DNA from: Savagea sp.
Lineage (GTDB): Bacteria; Bacillota; Bacilli; Bacillales_A; Planococcaceae
Direction: 5' to 3'
DNA length: 21,244 nucleotides
Assembly (NCBI GenBank): GCA_030152265.1
Contig: JASLHQ010000168.1
Span: 1 to 21,244, forward strand
The notes beneath the pieces were generated by a model. That model had not been told where the DNA came from. It did no database searches and was given only the letters and a program-made list of their open reading frames with translations. Shown piece after piece: positions 14,438 through 21,244 of this stretch (position 1 is the stretch's first letter; every line of letters begins with the position of its first letter). The translations under genes and the position numbers were made by a program.

Positions 14438-15202
14438 TTATTGATTTAAACTTTCGATAAATTCAGCTAAAACTTCAAGTTCTTCGTCTGAACCATCGAA
14501 TAATCCAGGTGCCATGTCGCCACGACCGTTAATGACGATTTCTTTAATCTCATCGACTGTAAGACCGTTATTAACGAGCGGGTCACCTAAACCACCTTGG
14601 AATGAGTCACCGTGACAGCCGATACATGACGCACCAGCGTAAATTTGGTAACCTTCAGAGTTTTCGTCGAACTCTACTTCTTCAACGATCGCTCCTTGAC
14701 GTGCTGCTGCTTCCCAGTCGTGGTTAACAACTGACTCCCACGTTAAGTAGAAGATTGAAGCGAATGCGAGTAACATAAATGCCGTTGGTAATGGACGTTT
14801 TGATGGACGACGCTCTTTCGTCGTATCCATAAATGGTACGAGCATGAGTGCTCCGATCGCAAGTCCTGGCATAACGATTGCCCCTACTACGTTCCATGGA
14901 CCTGAAGCAAATTCATATTTAAGTAATTGATACATAAATAAGAAATACCAGTCTGGAACAGGGATATATGCTGTATCCGTCGGGTCCGCTTGACGCTCAA
15001 GTGGTGACGGATGTGCAACTGTAAGGATTAAATAACCGATGAGGAATACAGCCCCAACCATCCATTCTTTAAGCAAGAAGTTTGGCCAGAATGCTTCCGT
15101 TTTTCCTGGATATTCCGAGTAATCTTTCGGCATATTGACCATACGGCCTTCTGCTTTAATACGAGAATCTCCAACGAATTTCATACCTTTTCCGCGTTGC
15201 AT
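14438..15202 (-). CDS. qcrC: Menaquinol:cytochrome c reductase, cytochrome c subunit QcrC
   Basis: 254-residue subunit of the bacillus-type bc complex that fuses a subunit IV-like membrane part with a cytochrome c domain. Membrane segments lie at about 46-63, 105-124 and 140-155; PDWYFLFMYQLLKY (83-96) is the quinol-site region. The C-terminal domain faces outward and has the haem motif CIGCH (193-197) with a likely methionine ligand at M230. Starts MQRGKGMKFVGDSRI, as in B. subtilis, with an AAGGAGG site upstream. It lies 71 bp after qcrB and is followed by a strong terminator. Confidence 0.97.
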   Translation of the reverse strand: MQRGKGMKFVGDSRIKAEGRMVNMPKDYSEYPGKTEAFWPNFLLKEWMVGAVFLIGYLILTVAHPSPLERQADPTDTAYIPVPDWYFLFMYQLLKYEFASGPWNVVGAIVMPGLAIGALMLVPFMDTTKERRPSKRPLPTAFMLLAFASIFYLTWESVVNHDWEAAARQGAIVEEVEFDENSEGYQIYAGASCIGCHGDSFQGGLGDPLVNNGLTVDEIKEIVINGRGDMAPGLFDGSDEELEVLAEFIESLNQ

Positions 15203-15273
15203 GTTGTCCCCTCCTTATAAATAATGTCAGAATTTGTTGTGATGCGTTTGTAAAATTATACTTCAAGTGAATC

Positions 15274-15948
15274 CTATAGAGGACCTGAAATACCTTGTCT
15301 TCTGATCATGATAAAGTGAGCTGCGAGTAATCCAAGCAAAGCAGCTGGTAAGAAGAATACATGAATCGCGAAGAAACGTGTCAATGTTTGAGCACCTAAA
15401 ATTACATCATCTCCAGCGAGGAGAATTTTAATTTGATCTCCGATAAATGGAACAGAACCAGCAATCTCAATACCTACCTTCGTAGCGAAGAGAGCTTTCA
15501 TATCCCATGGGAGTAAATAACCTGTGAAACCTAAACCGAGCATCGTTACGAAGATTAATACTCCAACGATCCAGTTAAGCTCACGTGGTTTCTTGTATGA
15601 ACCTGTAAAGAATACACGTAATGTATGTAGGAACATCATCACGATAACAAGTGACGCTCCCCAGTGGTGCATACCGCGCACAATTTCACCGAATGCAACT
15701 TCATTTTGGAGATAGTAAACAGATTTCCAAGCGTTCTCGATGTCTGGTGTATAGTACATCGTTAAGAACATACCTGATAAGATCTGAATTACCGTAACGA
15801 AAAACGTTAATCCTCCGAAACAATAAATAAATGCAGAAAAATGATGTGCAGGGTTTACGTGCTCAGGTACTTCGTGGTCAGCAATGTCACGCCAAATTGG
15901 TGTGATATCTAACCGTTCATCAACCCAATCATAAATTTTGTTTAGCAC
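15274..15948 (-). CDS. qcrB: Menaquinol:cytochrome c reductase, cytochrome b subunit QcrB
   Basis: 224-residue cytochrome b6-type subunit with four membrane helices. Haem ligand candidates are visible at H94/H95 (RGMHHWGAS), H108, H196 and H211. Cys43 (FIYCFGG) matches the cysteine that binds the extra covalent haem in B. subtilis cytochrome b. It ends in IMIRRQGISGPL, as the family does. The start is GTG at 15948 with an AGGGGGT site 9 bases upstream. It is the same length as B. subtilis QcrB. Between qcrA and qcrC. Confidence 0.97.
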   Translation of the reverse strand: MLNKIYDWVDERLDITPIWRDIADHEVPEHVNPAHHFSAFIYCFGGLTFFVTVIQILSGMFLTMYYTPDIENAWKSVYYLQNEVAFGEIVRGMHHWGASLVIVMMFLHTLRVFFTGSYKKPRELNWIVGVLIFVTMLGLGFTGYLLPWDMKALFATKVGIEIAGSVPFIGDQIKILLAGDDVILGAQTLTRFFAIHVFFLPAALLGLLAAHFIMIRRQGISGPL

Positions 15949-15972
15949 TGCGGTCGTACCCCCTAACTTAAA

Positions 15973-16476
15973 TTATACTAATTGATTTTCTACTACTTTT
16001 CCTAAGTATACGAAACCGTCTACGACTTCAACTTCATATTGATCAAGTGGACCAAGTGGTGGCGTTCCCGCTACGTTTTGACCATTTTTCTCATAAAGTC
16101 CATCGTGACAAGGACAGAAGAATCGGTTTGGATTCTTGTCGTCCCCTTCCCAGTTTACTGTACAACCTAAGTGTTTACATGTAGGATGCAAAGCGATAAT
16201 TTCATCACCTTGTTTGTAAACCCAAGCTGAATCAGCAACGTCTGATACGTACCAAGCGTCTTTTCGATCTTTGATGACAAAGTCGACTTTAACAGGCTCT
16301 TCTGTTAAAGCATCCGCTTTTTGCGATGTCGGAATTAACTCTCCGTCTGCTGAAGGTTGCAATACTGGATCGATTGCGAAACGAACCATCGGCATTAACA
16401 TTGCAGAAGCCATGAATCCGCCCGTACCCATAAGCGTATAGCTTAAAAATTGGCGTCTTGACACTTTACTGCTCAT
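15973..16476 (-). CDS. qcrA: Menaquinol:cytochrome c reductase, Rieske iron-sulfur subunit QcrA
   Basis: 167-residue Rieske protein. Cluster ligands are C100 and H102 (CKHLGC) and C121 and H124 (CPCH); C105 and C123 should form the stabilising disulfide. The N-terminus has a twin-arginine motif SRRQFLSYT followed by a hydrophobic anchor (about 12-32), so it is exported folded by Tat and stays membrane-anchored. I chose the ATG at 16476, which has an AGGAGGG site about 7 bases upstream and gives the B. subtilis length. A longer reading frame starting at 16515 lacks a ribosome binding site. Confidence 0.97.
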   Translation of the reverse strand: MSSKVSRRQFLSYTLMGTGGFMASAMLMPMVRFAIDPVLQPSADGELIPTSQKADALTEEPVKVDFVIKDRKDAWYVSDVADSAWVYKQGDEIIALHPTCKHLGCTVNWEGDDKNPNRFFCPCHDGLYEKNGQNVAGTPPLGPLDQYEVEVVDGFVYLGKVVENQLV

Positions 16477-16531
16477 CAATTTCCCTCCTCTTACTTGAAT
16501 CAGTCCAACGGACATATTTTCTCTAATTGTA

Positions 16532-16576
16532 ATACTAGGACATATCTATGATATATCAATCTTTCATGAAATTCAA
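16532..16576 (-). promoter_or_regulatory. Promoter region of qcrA-qcrB-qcrC
   Basis: Two overlapping sigmaA-like candidates on the minus strand. One is TTGAAT (16571-16576), 17 bp, TATCAT (16548-16553). The other is TTGATA (16554-16559), 16 bp, TAGTAT (16532-16537). Both lie 56-75 bp upstream of the qcrA ATG. A 10-bp palindrome TGATATATCA (16549-16558) overlaps both and could be an operator, or chance in A+T-rich DNA. Confidence 0.5.
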
Positions 16577-16689
16577 TCACACTTTAAAATCGTTTTTTCT
16601 TTCTGTGAACAAATTTCAAATTTTGGACATAATCATCGATTTTTTTCATGTATTTATGAAACATTTTTGATTTTATTTCGTTCCACCAA
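16577..16689. other. A+T-rich spacer between ypiF and the qcr promoter
   Basis: About 110 bp without a gene. I see only a weak 6-bp inverted repeat (TTTCAT/ATGAAA, around 16645-16662) not followed by a proper T-tract on the minus strand, and self-complementary AAATTT runs. I find no convincing terminator for the ypiF transcript, so some readthrough into qcrABC is possible. Confidence 0.4.
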
Positions 16690-17139
16690 TTATTTCGCCC
16701 ATTTTTCTGTGAAAATCGGTAACACTTGTTGTAATTGATCTTCCATAATTTTCTGCTTTAAATTCGGCTCCATGCTTTCAATCGGAATCGATGGAAGCCA
16801 AATGACTTGTCCTTCTTCCAATTGAACGCTTGCTAGTGTTGGATCCGTCGTCATGAAAAATGTATGTTTAAATGCGGAGTCTTTGAAATCGGAAGCAATC
16901 ATCTGTACGATTTGTTCAGCATCGAAACTCGGCGTGTACGATACAGGTGGTGTAAACATCATGCGCCCTTTAAACTGCGCTTCTAAAAACTTCGCTAAAT
17001 ACATTAAAAAATCCGAACTTGAGGCACTCGCTTTCATTTTTTCAGCCGTCGCTTCAATTTTCACGAGCGGGATGACAAGTGTGTCGATATACTCCTTCTG
17101 TTGAATATATAAATCGACTTCTTGCGCGTTCCAATTCAT
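16690..17139 (-). CDS. ypiF: YpiF-like DUF2487 protein
   Basis: 149-residue soluble protein with no signal peptide or membrane segment, resembling B. subtilis YpiF (DUF2487), of unknown function. Its content is mixed alpha/beta by eye, with no catalytic motif that I recognise. It begins MNWNAQEVDLYIQQKE, 1 bp after the ypiB stop codon. The ypiA-ypiB-ypiF group sits between the aromatic genes and qcrABC, as in B. subtilis. This suggests a shared role or co-expression, but nothing in the sequence defines it. Confidence 0.85.
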   Translation of the reverse strand: MNWNAQEVDLYIQQKEYIDTLVIPLVKIEATAEKMKASASSSDFLMYLAKFLEAQFKGRMMFTPPVSYTPSFDAEQIVQMIASDFKDSAFKHTFFMTTDPTLASVQLEEGQVIWLPSIPIESMEPNLKQKIMEDQLQQVLPIFTEKWAK

Positions 17140-17140
17140 A

Positions 17141-17683
17141 TTAATCGTCTCCTTTTAAGCGAGTATATTGTTTTTGTAACATAACAAAACGTTCGTAGTC
17201 ATGATCATCTAAACTTTCGTCAATCAACTGTAAAAGACGCTGTTCATATTGTTGTCGCTCGAGTGAACGTAACATCTCTTCCGAAATGACACGGTTATAA
17301 TTTTGTTCGTCCTCGCATTTTAATGCGTAGTCCTCTTCATATACAGCAGCATACGCTAAATTCCATTCACGACCGGGGAAACGACATTCGATGTAAAGCG
17401 GTTCATCTTCCAATAAACGAAGTCCGTGGAAAGCACGTTCCACCTCGGTTGTGACTAATTTATTTTTACGATATAAAAAAGGCGCAACTGTCGATTCTAC
17501 TTCGATGATCGCTGTATGATTGTAACCCGCTTCATCCAAAGTAAAATGAACACGCTCCAGTTGTCCGAGAGGTGACAATAGATAGTTTAAAAACCAAACG
17601 ACTTCTTTCGGCTGATTCGGATACTCTTCTAAAAACTGAGCGATAAATTGACGTTTCGCATCATTCGTAACGGTCGAAATCAT
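17141..17683 (-). CDS. ypiB: YpiB-like protein (UPF0302)
   Basis: 180-residue cytoplasmic protein resembling B. subtilis YpiB (UPF0302/DUF2535-type YpiB family). Recognisable family stretches are KEVVWFLNYLLS, HLVTTEVERAFHGLRL-like residues in the middle, and the C-terminal LLQLIDESLDDHDYERF segment. Function unknown. Its ATG at 17683 lies inside the 3' end of ypiA (23-nt overlap) with only a distant AGAGGA site, so translation is probably coupled to ypiA. Confidence 0.88.
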   Translation of the reverse strand: MISTVTNDAKRQFIAQFLEEYPNQPKEVVWFLNYLLSPLGQLERVHFTLDEAGYNHTAIIEVESTVAPFLYRKNKLVTTEVERAFHGLRLLEDEPLYIECRFPGREWNLAYAAVYEEDYALKCEDEQNYNRVISEEMLRSLERQQYEQRLLQLIDESLDDHDYERFVMLQKQYTRLKGDD

Positions 17684-18917
17684 CTTCGTAAGCCATCCTC
17701 TCTACAAAGTCAGACCACGTTGGGTCTTCTGTTAACGTCAATAATTTTTGAGCGAGTGGTAAAGCTTCGTCTCGCCTTCCTTCCTCTACTAAAAAAGATG
17801 CGTAGCGATTCAAATAATCTACATTCGTATTTAAATCTTCTTGAATGGAAGCATATAATGTGCCTGCTTTCTCATACTGCTCTAAAGCCTCATAAGCATT
17901 CGCTAAATAAAAGTCCATGAGCGGTGTGTTATTTTCAAAGGTTGCTAACAATTCAACAATCGCTTCATGACGCTCTTCGTACTCGTAAAGGGATGCGAGA
18001 TTTAAACGGGCTTCTAAATGTTCAGGGTCAAGTGCGAGCGCTTCTTCAAAATGTTTTATAGCTTCTTCGCGCTTACCGAGTTTGATCGCCATTTTTCCTG
18101 CTGCTAAATAAAGTCCTTTTTCAAATCGATCACGTGTTAAGCCACGCTCGAACACTTCATATGCTTCTTTATTTTTTTCGAGTTGTGCATACGTTTGACC
18201 GAGCAACGTATACGCTGCATAATAATCCGCATCGAGCTCAATCGTTCGCTGTAAAGGTGCGATTGCTCGTTCGTATTGTTCCGTCTGAAATAGCGCATGG
18301 GCAAAGGCAAACTGTGTCGCTGGAAGCTCTTCTACGTCTAGTAATCGCTCGAAGTAAGGAAGTGCTTCTTCGTATGCCGCTCCTTCACTAAGCGTCATCG
18401 CCATGCTTCCGAGCAATGTCGCCTCATCAAAATCGCTTTCTTTCAACTGCAATAGTTGCTCATATAGGCGAATCGCCTCTCGATGTTTTCCTGCTTGGCG
18501 GAGCAATTCCGCATAGCCGTATTGAACAATCGGTTCATGAGGCAACAACTCGTACGCTTTTTCCATCTTTCCGAGCGCTAACTCTAACATACCATTCGCT
18601 TCATAATAATCCGCTAATGTTAGCAACGCTTGCACATACTCTTCATCCGCTTCAGAAACATGCTCAAGCAATTCGAGTGCGACATCGTCTTCACCTAATT
18701 CAAAACGCATCGACGCCTCGTCAACGAACAATTGTGCTTCATGTGGAAAATGAGCACGCATCGCTTGAAAAATAGACGCTGCCCGCTCAAAAAATCCATA
18801 TTGTATGAGCGACTCAGACGCCTCGTACAACTCATCGAAACGCCCTTGTTGCTCTTTCTCTTCTAACCATTGATCAACTTTTTCAAACTCGCCGTCAATC
18901 AACCATTGTTCTATCAT
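17661..18917 (-). CDS. ypiA: Tetratricopeptide repeat protein (YpiA-like)
   Basis: 418-residue protein made almost entirely of TPR-type helical pairs, about 10-11 between residues 25 and 400. The clearest are around 132-160 (GYAELLRQAGKHREAIRLYEQ), 235-262 (LLGQTYAQLEKNKEAYEVFE) and 270-300 (AAGKMAIKLGKREEAIKHFEEALALDP). No signal peptide or catalytic domain; a strongly acidic scaffold for protein-protein contacts. Function unknown in B. subtilis too. ATG at 18917 with a GGTGA site 7 bases upstream. It lies 25 bp after aroA and overlaps ypiB by 23 nt. Confidence 0.92.
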   Translation of the reverse strand: MIEQWLIDGEFEKVDQWLEEKEQQGRFDELYEASESLIQYGFFERAASIFQAMRAHFPHEAQLFVDEASMRFELGEDDVALELLEHVSEADEEYVQALLTLADYYEANGMLELALGKMEKAYELLPHEPIVQYGYAELLRQAGKHREAIRLYEQLLQLKESDFDEATLLGSMAMTLSEGAAYEEALPYFERLLDVEELPATQFAFAHALFQTEQYERAIAPLQRTIELDADYYAAYTLLGQTYAQLEKNKEAYEVFERGLTRDRFEKGLYLAAGKMAIKLGKREEAIKHFEEALALDPEHLEARLNLASLYEYEERHEAIVELLATFENNTPLMDFYLANAYEALEQYEKAGTLYASIQEDLNTNVDYLNRYASFLVEEGRRDEALPLAQKLLTLTEDPTWSDFVERMAYEDDFDRYE

Positions 18918-18942
18918 TTATGCGTCACCCACTTTCATCCTC

Positions 18943-20247
18943 TCATTGTAACGAAGATTGGGTAACTTTATCAAGATGTTTGAAAAATTGCGGATAAGAA
19001 ATCGCGATGCACGCTGTATCTTTCACTTCAATAGGTCCATCAGCAACGAGTGCGGCAATCGCGCCCATCATGCCGATACGATGATCTCCGTAAGAGTCGA
19101 TCACCCCTCCATGAAGTGGCGTCGGACCATGAATAATCATACCGTCTTCCAATTCTTCAATATTCGCACCGAGCGCATTCAATTGAGATGCGACCGCTGT
19201 AATACGATCTGTCTCTTTCACGCGAAGTTCAGCTGCGTTGCGAATGACCGTTTTGCCTGATGCTTGCGTCGCAAGTAAGGCGATGATTGGCAATTCATCG
19301 ATCAATCTCGGCATCAATGCCTCTTCTTCAATCGTCGTTCCTGTTAACGAAGAAGCTGTAATGACGAGATCTCCGTAAGGCTCTCCTACGGAAGTAGAAC
19401 GATTAACGATGTCGACTTGTCCTCCCATCGCTTGTACGACATCTAAAATGCCTGTACGCGTTTCATTCAACCCTACTTTTTTCAACGTGATTGTACCAGC
19501 TTTCGCGATCAATGCTGCGACGATGAAAAATGCCGCTGACGAAATGTCTCCAGGGACGACGACATGAGTTGCTTTTCCCTCTTGTCCGCCTCGTAAAGCA
19601 ACCGTCAATTCCTGCTCATTAATTTGCAGTCCGAATTGCTCCATCATGCGTTCTGTATGATCACGTGTTTTCGACAACTCATGCACGACCGTCGTTCCTG
19701 ACGCTTGCAAGCCCGCAAATAAAATCGCTGATTTCACTTGAGCACTCGCAACAGGTGGCGTATATTCTACTGCTCGCAATGTCGTCCCTTGAACCGTGAG
19801 CGGCAACACGAGATCCTCTTGTTCAGATGTAATGTGAGCGCCCATATCACGCAAAGGATAGACAACACGGTCCATCGGGCGTTTTGATAAATATTGATCT
19901 CCTACAACAGTCGCCGTTACAGGAGAGCCTGCTAATATGCCGAGCAATAGGCGAGCGGTCGTTCCTGAGTTTCCACAGTCGAGCGGTCGTTGGGGAGATT
20001 GCCAATTTTGCACTCCTGCACTTTCAATGACAACGTCCGTCCCTGTAATATCCACTTGCACACCGAGCTCTCGGAATATTTGAGCCGTGTTTAAACAGTC
20101 TTCCCCTGTCAAAAAGTTTTCAGCTGTCGTTTTGCCCGATACGATGGCACCGAGCATAATCGCGCGGTGAGAAATTGATTTATCTCCAGGAATCACAATT
20201 TCTCCATCGACGGTTACATTTTGTAAATGAATCGTTTTCGTCTCCAT
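18943..20247 (-). CDS. aroA: 3-phosphoshikimate 1-carboxyvinyltransferase (EPSP synthase)
   Basis: Sixth step of the shikimate pathway; called aroE in B. subtilis. The 434-residue protein has the phosphoenolpyruvate/shikimate-site motifs GDKSISHR (21-28) and GNSGTTARL (92-100), and the catalytic DELPIIALLA segment, followed by RVKETDRI and YGDHRIGM near the C-terminus. Length is normal. I chose the ATG at 20247, with an AAGGTGG site about 8 bases upstream. A GTG four codons earlier overlaps that site. It follows tyrA by 19 bp; both use the chorismate branch. Confidence 0.97.
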   Translation of the reverse strand: METKTIHLQNVTVDGEIVIPGDKSISHRAIMLGAIVSGKTTAENFLTGEDCLNTAQIFRELGVQVDITGTDVVIESAGVQNWQSPQRPLDCGNSGTTARLLLGILAGSPVTATVVGDQYLSKRPMDRVVYPLRDMGAHITSEQEDLVLPLTVQGTTLRAVEYTPPVASAQVKSAILFAGLQASGTTVVHELSKTRDHTERMMEQFGLQINEQELTVALRGGQEGKATHVVVPGDISSAAFFIVAALIAKAGTITLKKVGLNETRTGILDVVQAMGGQVDIVNRSTSVGEPYGDLVITASSLTGTTIEEEALMPRLIDELPIIALLATQASGKTVIRNAAELRVKETDRITAVASQLNALGANIEELEDGMIIHGPTPLHGGVIDSYGDHRIGMMGAIAALVADGPIEVKDTACIAISYPQFFKHLDKVTQSSLQ

Positions 20248-20266
20248 TCCTTCCGCCACCTTTCGA

Positions 20267-21244
20267 TTAAATAATGTGCATGCTGTAATCTGTTTCTTCT
20301 TCTAGTACGTTGCGAGCTTTACGACGGTCATCCGTATTTTGGAAACTGACGACTAAAATACCGTACACATCCGTTCTCGTTTCGACGATACGAATATTCG
20401 TAATGCTAATCTCATGATCCGCGAGCACTTTCGTAATTTCAGCAATCGACCCCGGATGGTCTGGAATATCGATATGCAAATCGAACGTCATGTAAAGCGC
20501 ACCTTGAGTCGCTCCAGCAAAAGTGGAAGGTAAGCCATCACGCACTTTTTTGGACCGTTCAAAAAATGCAAAAATTTCTTCAGCATCTGCACGTTCAATC
20601 ATATCCCGCACATTGTCCATCGCCCTCATCCAATGTTCGACTTGTCTCAGTAATTCTGAGCGGTTTTGCAACGTAATGTCACGCCACATTTTTGGATCTG
20701 CTGAAGCGATGCGTGTTAAATCTCGAAATCCACCGGCTGCTAATTTCGCGACGAACGGTTCTTCTTCTTTTTCTTCCGCTAAACGATCGACGAGACTCGA
20801 TGCGATGACGTGTGGGAAATGGCTCACCATCGCCGTCATCCGATCATGTTTATACGCATCTAAGATGACGACTTTCGCTTTCGTCGGTTGTAAAAGTTGA
20901 CGCAATTTCTCAACAGCGTTCTGTTGATTATCATCGTAAGGCGTTAACACGTAATACGCATTTTCAAACAGCAATTCTTTCGCTGCCGCAATCCCACTTT
21001 TATGAGATCCTGCCATCGGATGTCCGCCTACAAATGTGATGCCACGTTCTACTAAAGGAGTCGATGCTTCCATGATCGGAACTTTCGTACTTCCTGTATC
21101 TGTAACAATTACACCATCGCGAAACGTCCAATGTTCCGCTTCTCGTAAGAGCTTCACAGTCGTGTTGACCGGTGTAGCGAATATGACAATATCCGCACGC
21201 TCTACCGCATAGCGTACGCTCGGCGCAATTTCATCGATAATGGA
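20267..21244 (-). CDS. tyrA: Prephenate dehydrogenase, N-terminus missing
   Basis: Oxidatively decarboxylates prephenate to 4-hydroxyphenylpyruvate in tyrosine synthesis. The reading frame stays open to the window edge (it begins SIIDEIAPSV...VERADIVIFATPV), so about 325 residues are present. The GxGxxG dinucleotide loop and roughly 45 residues lie outside. Visible motifs: FATPV, TDTGSTK, the substrate-site GGHPMAGSHKSG, the helical dimer domain, and a C-terminal ACT domain (IDIPDHPGSIAEI and onward) that probably gives feedback control. In B. subtilis hisC lies upstream and aroE (aroA) downstream, matching what is seen. Confidence 0.96.
   Translation of the reverse strand, partial: SIIDEIAPSVRYAVERADIVIFATPVNTTVKLLREAEHWTFRDGVIVTDTGSTKVPIMEASTPLVERGITFVGGHPMAGSHKSGIAAAKELLFENAYYVLTPYDDNQQNAVEKLRQLLQPTKAKVVILDAYKHDRMTAMVSHFPHVIASSLVDRLAEEKEEEPFVAKLAAGGFRDLTRIASADPKMWRDITLQNRSELLRQVEHWMRAMDNVRDMIERADAEEIFAFFERSKKVRDGLPSTFAGATQGALYMTFDLHIDIPDHPGSIAEITKVLADHEISITNIRIVETRTDVYGILVVSFQNTDDRRKARNVLEEETDYSMHII

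Noticed and set aside
15203..15273. TATAAT sequence in the 71-bp gap between qcrB and qcrC as a separate qcrC promoter
   Set aside because: No matching -35 lies at 16-18 bp and there is no TG extension; co-transcription with qcrB is simpler.
16500..16515. Upstream start for QcrA adding 13 residues
   Set aside because: No ribosome binding site precedes it, whereas the ATG at 16476 has AGGAGGG and gives the family length with the twin-arginine motif near the N-terminus.
16580..16640. Possible catabolite-control (cre-like) site around the ACGATTTT stretch upstream of qcrA
   Set aside because: Only the central CG and part of the flanks match; the conserved TG/CA outer bases are missing.
16640..16665. 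Weak stem (TTTCAT/ATGAAA) as a terminator for ypiF
   Set aside because: Six A/T-rich pairs without a proper T-tract on the minus strand are not enough.
1..21244. CRISPR arrays, insertion sequences, phage genes, tRNA or rRNA genes
   Set aside because: I found no regularly spaced repeats, transposase or integrase motifs, terminal inverted repeats or tRNA-like cloverleaf sequences; all genes run in one direction with consistent base composition.

Overview
All 27 genes recognised here lie on the minus strand. Nearly all are core housekeeping genes of a low-to-moderate GC Firmicute of the order Bacillales. The evidence is the set of B. subtilis-type neighbourhoods (ruvA-ruvB-queA-tgt, rplU-prp-rpmA-obg-pheB-pheA, tyrA-aroA-ypiA-ypiB-ypiF-qcrABC, dapB/bshA/cca/birA), a bL27 with the Firmicutes-type cleavable N-terminus, strong AGGAGG-type ribosome binding sites and bacillithiol synthesis. 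Sporulation genes found in these neighbourhoods in B. subtilis (spo0B between rpmA and obg, bofC near ruvA, ypjB near qcrC) are absent. The source is therefore probably an asporogenous Bacillales. Exiguobacterium is the genus I would test first, but that is a guess.

Layout in the direction of transcription (high to low coordinates). 21244-16690: tyrA (5' end outside the window), aroA, ypiA (TPR), ypiB, ypiF. 16580-14402: a separate promoter, qcrA-qcrB-qcrC (menaquinol:cytochrome c reductase) and a strong terminator. 14383-13016: ypjA (DUF1405) and a YugP-type membrane zinc peptidase, ending in another terminator. 13005-8612: mazG-like ypjD, dapB, bshA, cca and birA, tightly packed and overlapping. 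8606-7498: a strong promoter and structured L21-type leader, then rplU-prp-rpmA and a terminator. 7474-3898: an extended -10 promoter, then obg-pheB-pheA-yebC, ending in a 21-bp stem hairpin. 3878-3556: one small gene with its own promoter and terminator, encoding a 64-residue protein that is 58% lysine. 3534-1: an extended -10 promoter, then ruvA-ruvB-queA-tgt (3' end outside the window).

Compared with B. subtilis, the window joins two regions that are far apart on that chromosome: birA...tyrA and rplU...tgt. The join falls in the roughly 145 bp between birA and rplU, where the rplU promoter sits directly after the birA stop codon. Apart from the lysine-rich protein, every CDS belongs to a recognisable family. 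The most interesting points are that lysine-rich gene, the competing helices in the L21 leader, two places where a terminator directly abuts the next gene's ribosome binding site with no room for a promoter, and the synteny junction. I see no mobile element, CRISPR array, tRNA, rRNA or defence island, and no intergenic stretch longer than about 200 bp.
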